Source: Desulfosporosinus sp. (GTDB lineage Bacteria > Bacillota > Desulfitobacteriia > Desulfitobacteriales > Desulfitobacteriaceae). Taken from it: a DNA stretch of 64,000 bases. The stretch is from NCBI GenBank assembly GCA_020692355.1, contig JAIMKP010000006.1, positions 27,575 to 91,574 on the forward strand, written 5' to 3'. A model generated the notes under the pieces. The model was not told the origin of the DNA. It was given only the letters and a program-made list of their open reading frames with translations, and ran no database searches. This document shows, piece by piece, positions 17,545 through 24,804 of this stretch; the stretch's first letter is position 1, and the number at the start of each line of letters is the position of its first letter. Both the position numbers and the translations under genes were made by a program.

Positions 17545-18114
17545 TTAACGGGTCTGGTACTTCCCGAAATTTGTTGAATGGCTCTGTTCCAAAACTTCCA
17601 CTGTAACGGGTAGGTGTCGCAAGGCTCTTTCCAGCTCGGGCCAACAACCAGAGGTCGTCTGGATGATGACTTCTCCTTGGGCCTTATCGACCGTCGTCAC
17701 CACGCCCAAGTGGCCCAATCCTTCAACGAGTTTGGTTAGGATCTGGATGTCAGACCGCTCGATTCGCGCGTGTACCAAAGTATCCCTAAACGAGTGCTCA
17801 GGAGATTGATCTCGGAGATAAAATGGCACTCCCACTCGATCAATATGCTTTTTCAGATCTTCGTGGGTTAAATGTGAATAATCAACAATGTCAAAGAAAT
17901 ACGGCATAGGGCTTTCATCTTCGAGCATCGCATGCAACCGCGATAGCGTTGAAAACGTAATATAATTACCCCACACGGCAATATCCACATCAGAACCCGG
18001 TTGGTATTTCCCTTTGGCTCGCGAACCAAAGATTGCTGCCTTCTCAATTTCGGGAAATTGCTGAACAGCATTCACAATATAGGTTATATCCTCATCGAGA
18101 AGTCCAAAGTTCAT
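17545..18114 (-). CDS. MNT nucleotidyltransferase antitoxin fused to a DUF4911 domain
   Basis: 189 residues in two parts. Residues 1-~102 are a minimal nucleotidyltransferase with the GSX10DXD motif (G30, S31, D42, D44) as in MntA antitoxins, ending at RVGVPFYLRD where stand-alone members usually stop. Residues ~111-178 (DTLVHARIERSDIQILTKL, LGVVTTVDKAQGEVIIQTTS) look like DUF4911, a small domain normally encoded by its own gene next to a U32 peptidase gene. The U32 gene lies just upstream here. This suggests that the toxin-antitoxin cassette inserted between U32 and DUF4911 and captured the latter. The DUF4911 call is from memory of the family and needs a profile search. Confidence 0.7.
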   Translation of the reverse strand: MNFGLLDEDITYIVNAVQQFPEIEKAAIFGSRAKGKYQPGSDVDIAVWGNYITFSTLSRLHAMLEDESPMPYFFDIVDYSHLTHEDLKKHIDRVGVPFYLRDQSPEHSFRDTLVHARIERSDIQILTKLVEGLGHLGVVTTVDKAQGEVIIQTTSGCWPELERALRHLPVTVEVLEQSHSTNFGKYQTR

Positions 18115-18512
18115 CCCGTTCCCTCCAAATATTCATAGAATTCTCGGAGCAACGTATAATAACTCGTACGAATCAGCTGTTCTGCTTCATCCGCCAAGCG
18201 TTCATCATAGGTATGGGCCATGAGATTTCTCTTCTCCAGGGCATCAATCCACTGATGCCCATTTTGTATTAATTGCATCTGAAATCCTGTTTGGATTGCC
18301 ATACGGGGGCTTCGAACCGTATAACCTTGTTCTTCCAAATAATCCTTCATAGTTTTCCATGCAAGTTCAAACGTGTATTCAAAACACTGAATGAGTCCCT
18401 GCTTTTCCAGCTTATTAAGGTCTGGCTTCTCAATAAACTCTGTTAATTGCAGCATTGCTTTTCTGAAGTTCGCCAACCTTTGCTGCCAGCGTATGTCCTC
18501 CTCATTTGCCAT
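18111..18512 (-). CDS. HEPN-domain protein, HI0074-type partner of MNT (toxin candidate)
   Basis: 133 residues, all-helical. FEYTFELAWKTMKDYLEEQG is the mark of the HI0074 nucleotidyltransferase substrate-binding family. It also contains RNLMAHTY (R95, H100, Y102), matching the RX4HXY ribonuclease motif of HEPN toxins, whose Tyr is modified by the partner MNT enzyme in HepT-MntA (type VII) systems. The stop overlaps the MNT start by four bases. Whether it is an active toxin is inference. Confidence 0.8.
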   Translation of the reverse strand: MANEEDIRWQQRLANFRKAMLQLTEFIEKPDLNKLEKQGLIQCFEYTFELAWKTMKDYLEEQGYTVRSPRMAIQTGFQMQLIQNGHQWIDALEKRNLMAHTYDERLADEAEQLIRTSYYTLLREFYEYLEGTG

Positions 18513-18627
18513 TACAATGCCCCCATCATTTAATGTTCTGCAGATTAATTCCCTATAAATACCATACCATAAGTTTCACCTGCTAGCAACACCTAACACC
18601 TAAGACACGGGTAAGACACAGGAACGG

Positions 18628-18664
18628 TTCTTCAGATGTCGTCCGGATGATGACTTCCTTGTCT
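18628..18664 (-). pseudogene. Short DUF4911 gene relic after the U32 gene
   Basis: Just after the U32 stop, about 30 bases (minus strand, roughly CAAGGAAGTCATCATCC then GGACGACATCTG) repeat, with a two-base gap and few substitutions, a segment inside the DUF4911 part of the antitoxin fusion (17648-17680). It has no start and no open frame of useful length. It looks like debris from a rearrangement that placed the toxin-antitoxin cassette here. Confidence 0.5.
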
Positions 18665-18669
18665 CACAC

Positions 18670-19965
18670 CTACTTTGCCTTTTTCGCCCGGCGCAAAATA
18701 CTGTAGGGTGGTAGGGGCCAAGGCACCATGAGATGAATCATTTGCTGGGCATGGGGAGCGACCTCAATCGGTTTACCGCCCGAGTCAAACATGTCCCTAA
18801 CCGTAAATGACTGAGCTGGGCCTGATGGTGTCAGGACTTCCAGCACATCACCTATTCTGAAATTATTTCTTTGCTCGACCCAAGACCATTCCTGCAGTGG
18901 CCGGGGACGCTCCGCTGCGTTTGAAGCTGCGTTTGGATCCTTGGGGAGGCTCACTCCCACAAAATCATACTCCCGCACATAATGCGAGCTTTCCAGATTG
19001 TGGGCCTGCGCCCCTGGCTTCCCGAAGAGAAATCCTGAGGAGTAATCCCGGTGGCTCACCTTATCCATTTCGGCCAACCACTCTGGCAGCCGCTCCCGGA
19101 AAGCTTCTTCTCCTTCATCCCAGAGGGTGTCGATCCCCTCCCGGTAGACCTTAACCGTGCTCGCCACATAGTGGATGCTCTTCATCCGCCCTTCGATCTT
19201 GTAGCTGTTAATCCCCAGTGGCTTTAAGAGCGGCAGGTAAGGCAAGAGGCACAAATCATGGGAGTTAAAGATATAGGTTCCCCGCTCATCCTCCTCGATG
19301 GGAAAGGTCTGTCCAGGCCGTTTTTCTTCCACCAAGCTATAGCCCCAGCGGCAGGGTTGAGCACATTCTCCCCGGTTGGCATCCCGGCCTGTCAAGTAAT
19401 TGCTGAGCAAACAGCGCCCGGAGTAGGACATGCACATCGCACCATGCACGAACATCTCCAGCTCTCCCTCCACCCGCGAACGCACTTGCCGAATCTCCTC
19501 TAAACTGAGTTCCCTGGCCAAGACCACGCGCTCAATCCCCTGTTTCTGCCAGAAACGCATGCTGTAAGCGTTCGTATTGTTTGCTTGGGTGCTCAGGTGC
19601 AGGGGAAGGTTCGGAGCCACCTCCTGCGCAAGGGCGATCACACCCGGATCGGATACTAAAGCGGCATCCACCTGCAAAGCTTCCAATTGACGCAAATAAT
19701 CCGGGAGCTCAACAAAATCCGCTTCATGGGCAAAGATATTGACCGTGACATAGACTTTGCGCCCTAAGCGATGCGCCCAGTCCACACCCTCAGCCATTTT
19801 CTCCGGAGTGAAATTCCCGGCAAATGCCCTTAAGCCAAAAGCTGTACCCCCAAGGTAAACCGCATCTGCCCCATAAGCCAGGGCGTACTTCAATTTCTCC
19901 AGATCCCCAGCCGGGGCGAGCAGCTCCGGTTTATCTTCAGATAAACGGATGCCCTGCTTAGTCAT
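18670..19965 (-). CDS. Peptidase U32 family protein, probable tRNA 5-hydroxyuridine synthesis (TrhP-like)
   Basis: 431 residues. The signature FVHGAMCMSYSGRCLLSNYL, followed by TGRDANRGECAQPCRW (~175-205), is typical of the YrrO/TrhP group, which binds an Fe-S cluster and helps make 5-hydroxyuridine in tRNA from prephenate. Other conserved parts are ELLAPAGDLEKLKYALAYGA at the N-terminus, YKIEGRMKS, and a C-terminal beta-barrel-like domain. A companion second U32 gene (TrhP1-like) is not in the window. Downstream of mltG, as in other Firmicutes. Confidence 0.9.
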   Translation of the reverse strand: MTKQGIRLSEDKPELLAPAGDLEKLKYALAYGADAVYLGGTAFGLRAFAGNFTPEKMAEGVDWAHRLGRKVYVTVNIFAHEADFVELPDYLRQLEALQVDAALVSDPGVIALAQEVAPNLPLHLSTQANNTNAYSMRFWQKQGIERVVLARELSLEEIRQVRSRVEGELEMFVHGAMCMSYSGRCLLSNYLTGRDANRGECAQPCRWGYSLVEEKRPGQTFPIEEDERGTYIFNSHDLCLLPYLPLLKPLGINSYKIEGRMKSIHYVASTVKVYREGIDTLWDEGEEAFRERLPEWLAEMDKVSHRDYSSGFLFGKPGAQAHNLESSHYVREYDFVGVSLPKDPNAASNAAERPRPLQEWSWVEQRNNFRIGDVLEVLTPSGPAQSFTVRDMFDSGGKPIEVAPHAQQMIHLMVPWPLPPYSILRRAKKAK

Positions 19966-20066
19966 CCTAGCAACAACCTCATTCCTAAAAGTTATGGTAA
20001 GCGCCTTCGCCTCATTGTGAGAAGTTGAATTCGAAAAGAGCTATCAAAAAAAAGTTTAAACTGGAT

Positions 20067-21080
20067 CTACTGATACTTTTTCTGATTCTGCAAATGCTCG
20101 GCAAACGTCTTAGCAAAGACATGGTAGCCATCAGGCTTGGCCAGGAAGTAGAGATAGTCACTCTGCGCCGGATGCAGTACTGCAACCAGGGAAGCATGGC
20201 CCGGATTGGCGATCGGCCCCGGCGGCAGCCCGGCATGCAAATACGTATTGTACGGTGAAGGGGTCTGTAAATCTTTGTCGTAGAGTATCGGCTTGGGCGT
20301 GCCCAATACAAACTGCACCGTGGCACAGGACTCCAGCTTCATCGACTTCTGCAGACGGTTCAAAAAGACCGAAGCGATCAAAGGGCGATCCGTCTCTTTA
20401 ACCGCTTCCTTCTCGACGATCGAGGCCAGAGTCACCCAATCATGAAAGGAAAGCTGCGATTTCTGCAGACTCGCCGTCAATTCCGGCGAGAGTTCGCGAT
20501 TAAAGCGTTGGAGCAAGATATCAATCAGTTGATGCGGGCTTGTCCCTCGCTTAAAGAAATAAGTATCGGGAAATAAAAAGCCCTCCAAACGATGCACCCC
20601 TGCAGGGGCACCCTTTAGAAAAGTATAGGGGAAGGAATCGCTCGTGACTACTTTGGTAAAGTCCTGTTTGCTCCCTAACCCTTTCTGAACGAAGATGTCA
20701 ATAATCTGTTCCGTGCTGAACCCTTCTGGAATCGTAACCCTGGCTGTTTCCACATCCGGCCCTTTAAGCAAAACCTGGATGATCTGGCTCGGGCTCATGG
20801 CCGCAGACAGATAATATTCGCCAGGCAAGAGTAAGGCATCGGCCTTAACCGTGCGGGCGAGATAACCAAAAGTCCAGGCACTGCGGATCAGCTGTCGCCG
20901 CTCCAACTCCGCCCCGATTTGACGAGCCGTCGCTCCCTGAGTCACCGCCAGCATCATCGTCTTTCCGGTCGCTGCGTACGGCTGGAGAGACCACTGCCAC
21001 CAACCCCAGCCGCTTACAACTAGAATCAGGCCCAATCCCAAGAAATACGCCAGAAACTTGTGTTTCTTCTTGCGTCCCAC
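20067..21080 (-). CDS. mltG: MltG endolytic peptidoglycan transglycosylase
   Basis: 337 residues. It has a basic N-terminus with one membrane helix (~10-28), a LysM-like region, then the YceG/MltG catalytic domain: EGFLFPDTYFF, LASIVEKEA with the catalytic Glu, ASVFLNRL, LESCATVQFVLG, SPYNTYLHAGLPPGPIANPG, and DYLYFLA near the end. It cleaves nascent glycan strands and helps set their length. It lies 100 bases upstream of the U32 gene. Confidence 0.94.
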   Translation of the reverse strand: MGRKKKHKFLAYFLGLGLILVVSGWGWWQWSLQPYAATGKTMMLAVTQGATARQIGAELERRQLIRSAWTFGYLARTVKADALLLPGEYYLSAAMSPSQIIQVLLKGPDVETARVTIPEGFSTEQIIDIFVQKGLGSKQDFTKVVTSDSFPYTFLKGAPAGVHRLEGFLFPDTYFFKRGTSPHQLIDILLQRFNRELSPELTASLQKSQLSFHDWVTLASIVEKEAVKETDRPLIASVFLNRLQKSMKLESCATVQFVLGTPKPILYDKDLQTPSPYNTYLHAGLPPGPIANPGHASLVAVLHPAQSDYLYFLAKPDGYHVFAKTFAEHLQNQKKYQ

Positions 21081-21105
21081 ATCCCCACGCTCCTGCTGTC
21101 CACCC

Positions 21106-22383
21106 CTATTTTACGCCATATCGGATGATCCGGTTGGCCGGGGCATAATCATCTTTCCCCAAATATTCCTTGCTCTCTTTGCCCTGGCTGTCGCGAAGGA
21201 TGCGCCAGCTTTCTACTGTATAGCCTTTGGAACCTGCCTGCTCCTGAATCGTTTTTCCCGGAGGAAGGTCAGGATCAGCACGCTTTTCAATTTGAAAATC
21301 CGTTTCCTTCTTGATCTCATGTTCGATTTGCACGGTCTGCCCGCTTTTTTTTCCGTAAAGCCGGATCGTGAGCTGTCCGCCCTTCGCCTCGGTACGGATA
21401 TAGATAATTCCCGGCGTATTGTTTTTAAACTTAAAGTCAATATTGGAGTAGTTAACCGTGGCATCTTGGCCCAGCGGCACATAGGCGATTGCAACCGCAT
21501 GGGGTACACGTTCCACGATAGGCAGCCCAGCCAGCAAAACCGCATTGTAGATTGTTGAAGAGACCTGGCAGACCCCGCCCCCTGTGCCTTGAACGTATTC
21601 ATTATTAACAATCACATAGGCGTCCTTGTATCCGGTCTCAGGTGTTCGCGGACCAACCGTGCCATTAAAAGAAAAAGTCTCTCCGGGTAAAACCGCTTTT
21701 CGATCCAAGGCTTTGGCAGCCTCCTGCAGGTTGGCCGCTCGGTTCTCTTCCTGAAGGGAATACTGAGTGGAAAACTCCCCAACGACCGCATCAAAAGCCA
21801 AAGCCTGAATCGTTTCGGTTGTCACGGCTGGCGAGACCTCCACGACAGGCACTTGAATCTGCCGAGGTATTTCCTGCGCTGACTTCACATCAAGCTGAGA
21901 AAGGAGGGAATCCACGACGACAGCCTTGCCTGGCACCCCAGGCTGCAGGACGAACTTGTCGTTGACGATACGGTAGGAGGCATCCTGGGCCGGTTTAGCC
22001 AACCCATTCAGTTTGCTGTGAAGTACCTCGGCAGCCTTCGTCTTATCAACCGTGACTTGCGCGGACACCGCACTGCCCTGAGCAAGGCTCACTTTTTCCC
22101 ACGTTTTTCCCAAGTCTAACTCAATTCCCAGTTCACTTAACGCGACTGGGATCTCGGTTTCATTGTACACCAGGACAATCTTTTCTGCCAGCCTGTCCTT
22201 GGCCCACCCTTCGAGTTTAACCTTACCGTCCTTCACTTCCAGCCCACTGAGATCCAAATTGTCCACATGGGTTCCCTGAGCCATCATCCCCCGAATTTCC
22301 GGAACCGCCCCGGAAGCACAACCGCTTAACCAGCTCGAACCCAACAACAAAAGGACGGCGAAGAAAATATTTCTCTGGCGCAC
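21106..22383 (-). CDS. VanW family lipoprotein with peptidoglycan-binding and G5-like domains
   Basis: 425 residues with GTG start behind GGGGGGTGG. The signal peptide ends in a lipobox (WLSGC), so it is probably a lipoprotein. Middle residues form putative peptidoglycan-binding domains. The VanW core follows with FSFNGTVGPRTPETGYKDA and GGGVCQVSSTIYNAVLLAGL (~245-310). The C-terminus resembles a G5 domain (PDLPPGKTIQEQAGSKGYTV). VanW biochemical function is not known; relatives accompany cell-wall and glycopeptide-resistance genes. It is next to mltG. Confidence 0.88.
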   Translation of the reverse strand: MRQRNIFFAVLLLLGSSWLSGCASGAVPEIRGMMAQGTHVDNLDLSGLEVKDGKVKLEGWAKDRLAEKIVLVYNETEIPVALSELGIELDLGKTWEKVSLAQGSAVSAQVTVDKTKAAEVLHSKLNGLAKPAQDASYRIVNDKFVLQPGVPGKAVVVDSLLSQLDVKSAQEIPRQIQVPVVEVSPAVTTETIQALAFDAVVGEFSTQYSLQEENRAANLQEAAKALDRKAVLPGETFSFNGTVGPRTPETGYKDAYVIVNNEYVQGTGGGVCQVSSTIYNAVLLAGLPIVERVPHAVAIAYVPLGQDATVNYSNIDFKFKNNTPGIIYIRTEAKGGQLTIRLYGKKSGQTVQIEHEIKKETDFQIEKRADPDLPPGKTIQEQAGSKGYTVESWRILRDSQGKESKEYLGKDDYAPANRIIRYGVK

Positions 22384-22506
22384 GCATCCACCCCCCGCTT
22401 TGTATTCAACCCATACCGCCTGAGCTTCAACAGGAATTTTCTAACCAAAGCAAGTCTCTATTTAGATTCTTAACAAAAACAAAAGAATTAATCGCTCATA
22501 ACAGAA

Positions 22507-22546
22507 AAAACCCACCGTTAAAACTTAACAGCGGGTTTTTCCCCAG
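22507..22546 (-). terminator. Terminator after the ruvX-DUF1292 genes
   Basis: AAAACCC (22507-22513) pairs with GGGTTTT (22533-22539), with TTAA/TTAA inside. Read on the minus strand, it ends in a T-run. It lies 16 bases past the DUF1292 stop, closing the alaS-to-DUF1292 gene run. Confidence 0.75.
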
Positions 22547-22561
22547 GTTATGTAAGTTTTC

Positions 22562-22897
22562 TTAGTCTTCCTCGTCCAGGCTTTCCCAAGCATCCGCAAC
22601 CTTTTCCCATTCCTCGTCATCTTCGATGTCGATTAGCATTTCGTTGCCTTCGGCATCATGCCCCAGCTTGAGGATAATAGCCTCATCTGATTCTTCGTCC
22701 TCTTCTTCCTCCTCTACCGGCATGAGAACAAAGTAGGTGGAGCCGTTAACTTCGAGTGTATCAAGATGGAGGAACTCGTGATCTACTCCTTCATCATCGG
22801 TTAAAATAATCGTGTCGAACTCCTCTTCGTGCATGTGGTCGTGATCATGGTCATGGTCATGGTCATGGTCGTGTCCATGATGATGATGGTCACTCAT
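22562..22897 (-). CDS. DUF1292 (YrzB-like) protein with His-rich N-terminus
   Basis: 111 residues, very acidic. The core (DTIILTDDEGVDHEFLHLDT ... YFVLMPVEEEEE ... EEWEKVADAWE) is DUF1292, the YrzB family, usually found after ireB and ruvX as here. Unusually the N-terminus holds HHHHGHDHDHDHDHDHDHMH, a likely metal-binding tract made by a six-base tandem repeat (CATGAC/GACCAT type, 22840-22890). The ATG at 22897 follows AAGAGGTG. Function unknown; the His tract suggests nickel, zinc or cobalt storage, which is inference. Confidence 0.85.
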   Translation of the reverse strand: MSDHHHHGHDHDHDHDHDHDHMHEEEFDTIILTDDEGVDHEFLHLDTLEVNGSTYFVLMPVEEEEEDEESDEAIILKLGHDAEGNEMLIDIEDDEEWEKVADAWESLDEED

Positions 22898-22968
22898 CAA
22901 ATTCACCTCTTAAACAAAGATAGTGTTATTTTACTCCCATAGGTAATGTTTGTCAAATTGTGTGCGAA

Positions 22969-23394
22969 TTATACATCCGACTCGCTGAGATGCGCCCTTC
23001 GATCCAAATACCCCTGGAGGATGAAAACGGCCGCCATTTTATCCACCACTTTCTTGCGTTTGGCCCGCGAAACATCCCCTTCTAAAAGGGTCCGCTGAGC
23101 TGCCACGGTGCTTAAGCGCTCATCCCAAAGCTCGACGGGGAGAGCAAACTTCTCTTTCAGCTTTTGCGCAAACTTCTTTGTCTTCTCGGCCCGGGGACCC
23201 GTAGTCCCGTTCATATTTTTCGGATACCCTAAGACGATTATCTCCACAGCATACTCGCGAATGATGTTTTCCAACATCTCCATGTCCTTAGAAGAGCGCC
23301 GAATCGTTAGAATCCCTTGGGCTGTCCATAAGAGTTCGTCACTCACGGCCACTCCAATCGTCCGCTCCCCAAAATCCAGCCCCATAATCCGCAT
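22969..23394 (-). CDS. ruvX: RuvX/YqgF Holliday-junction-resolvase-like nuclease
   Basis: 141 residues with RNase H fold: [17 protein letters not shown] (first Asp), [30 protein letters not shown] (second acidic cluster) and [18 protein letters not shown] at the end. YqgF is implicated in processing the 5' end of pre-16S rRNA in bacteria. It lies 15 bases after the aldo/keto reductase gene and before DUF1292, within a conserved Firmicutes cluster. Confidence 0.93.
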   Translation of the reverse strand: MRIMGLDFGERTIGVAVSDELLWTAQGILTIRRSSKDMEMLENIIREYAVEIIVLGYPKNMNGTTGPRAEKTKKFAQKLKEKFALPVELWDERLSTVAAQRTLLEGDVSRAKRKKVVDKMAAVFILQGYLDRRAHLSESDV

Positions 23395-23409
23395 GCTATA
23401 CCACCTACT

Positions 23410-24351
23410 TTAAACAATCTTCAGGCAGAAATGGGGGCAAACTCTGCCGCAATATCCACAAAGCACACAAGCCTCTGCATTGACCTTCGCCTGTTCCTCC
23501 AGATAAAGTGCTCCTTGTGGGCAGACCTCTAAACACTTTCCACACCCCTGGCACCACTCTGCTACCACGAGCTTGCGTTCGCGATGTTGAACGGCGCGGG
23601 CGAGCACTTCCGGAATCTTTTGTCCGGCCAGAAAACGCAAGTTATAATCCACCTCAGCTTGGCTTGACATGCCCAAAGCCATGGCCTGCACGCCCGGGAT
23701 CGCCCGGACGAAGTCCAACGCCTCCTGGGGCGAATGCCCCAAATGCCCGCCACCAAAAACCTTCATCGCGTAAAGACCGATCCCTAGTTCCTGGGCAAAG
23801 GCAATGGCTTCCAGCATCTCCTCCAGCGTACCATCAATGATCCCAATGCCTTGACGATTGATAATCGGGTGCATGACATCCAACCCCGGCTGTAAAGCCC
23901 CCGCCCGGACTCCGGCTACCGCATGCGTGGAAATCCCGACCCAACGCACCATCCCTGTCTCTTTCGCTCGTAGGAGTTCTTCCCACGCCTCCCGGTGTCC
24001 CCGCAGGGTGAGGGCGCTTTCCTGCTCATGGAGCAGAAAGAAATCCAGCACATCCCGTTGAAGTCCCTGACGCGCCATCTCTAAACTCCGGCGCATCTGT
24101 TCACCCGTCACCGCATAAGACTTCGACACCACTCGAACATCCGGATGCCGCGCCAAAACCGGTTTAAGCTGAGCATAATTCGCATAAATTTCAGCCGTGT
24201 CCACCCAATTCACACCGCGTTCGATAGCGTATTCCAATACCGCTTGCCCCTCGGATTCCGTCACCCGCCCCTGTAGCGGAGAAATCGCCAGACTCCCGAA
24301 ACATACTTCTGACACCATCGGTCCCCGAAAACCTAACTTTACTGCTCTCAT
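23410..24351 (-). CDS. Aldo/keto reductase with C-terminal ferredoxin domain
   Basis: 313 residues. The TIM-barrel part starts at GFRGPMVSEVCFGSLAI and carries WVDTAEIYANY (catalytic Asp and Tyr) and DFFLLHEQ. The last ~55 residues hold two 4Fe-4S motifs, CQGCGKCLEVCPQGA and CVLCGYCGRVCPHFC. This fused class is common in anaerobes; substrates are unknown. ATG 24351 is chosen because the barrel begins there; upstream in-frame codons run into a hairpin and are rejected. Confidence 0.9.
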   Translation of the reverse strand: MRAVKLGFRGPMVSEVCFGSLAISPLQGRVTESEGQAVLEYAIERGVNWVDTAEIYANYAQLKPVLARHPDVRVVSKSYAVTGEQMRRSLEMARQGLQRDVLDFFLLHEQESALTLRGHREAWEELLRAKETGMVRWVGISTHAVAGVRAGALQPGLDVMHPIINRQGIGIIDGTLEEMLEAIAFAQELGIGLYAMKVFGGGHLGHSPQEALDFVRAIPGVQAMALGMSSQAEVDYNLRFLAGQKIPEVLARAVQHRERKLVVAEWCQGCGKCLEVCPQGALYLEEQAKVNAEACVLCGYCGRVCPHFCLKIV

Positions 24352-24423
24352 CGTTATCCTGATTTCTAAACCGTTCAAAATCACTATGCCAGAAACCAGG
24401 CTTTTCACTCCTCCCCACCATTT

Positions 24424-24461
24424 GCGAGGCTCCACCCCTCACCATTGGGGCGGAGCCTCGC
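24424..24461. other. Perfect long hairpin between ireB and the reductase gene
   Basis: GCGAGGCTCC (24424-24433) pairs with GGAGCCTCGC (24452-24461), with ACCCC/GGGG also pairing inside: about 14 base pairs. On the minus strand it is not followed by a T-run, so it is not a standard terminator. It could slow or process the transcript between the two genes. Confidence 0.55.
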
Positions 24462-24486
24462 TTAACCTCAGATGCAACCCATCTCG

Positions 24487-24741
24487 TCACTCTTTTTCCT
24501 GGAGGTAGGAACGAACCAGTTCTTCCAGAAGCTCATAGCGTTCCAATTTCCTGATCAGTCCCCTAGCCTGGTTATGACTCGTAATATAGACAGGATCGCC
24601 AGACATGAGATAACCCACCAGCTGGTTGATAGGATCATATCCCTTTTCCTGCAGGGCCGCATAGACTTTTTGCAAAACTTCCCTCGCTGGGATGTCTTCC
24701 CCCTGCGCCCTAAACATCATGGTTTGATCCAATCGATCCAT
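24487..24741 (-). CDS. ireB: IreB family regulatory phosphoprotein
   Basis: 84 residues, full length for DUF965/IreB. It begins [12 protein letters not shown] and contains [20 protein letters not shown] and [19 protein letters not shown], the family hallmark. In Enterococcus, IreB is a substrate of the IreK Ser/Thr kinase that controls cephalosporin resistance. It sits between alaS and ruvX, the classic Firmicutes order. Confidence 0.95.
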   Translation of the reverse strand: MDRLDQTMMFRAQGEDIPAREVLQKVYAALQEKGYDPINQLVGYLMSGDPVYITSHNQARGLIRKLERYELLEELVRSYLQEKE

Positions 24742-24804
24742 CAGCGTCTCCCCCTTTCGCCATCCTCGTGATCCATGAAATTCTCCTTTCCCCGGCCATT
24801 TCCT

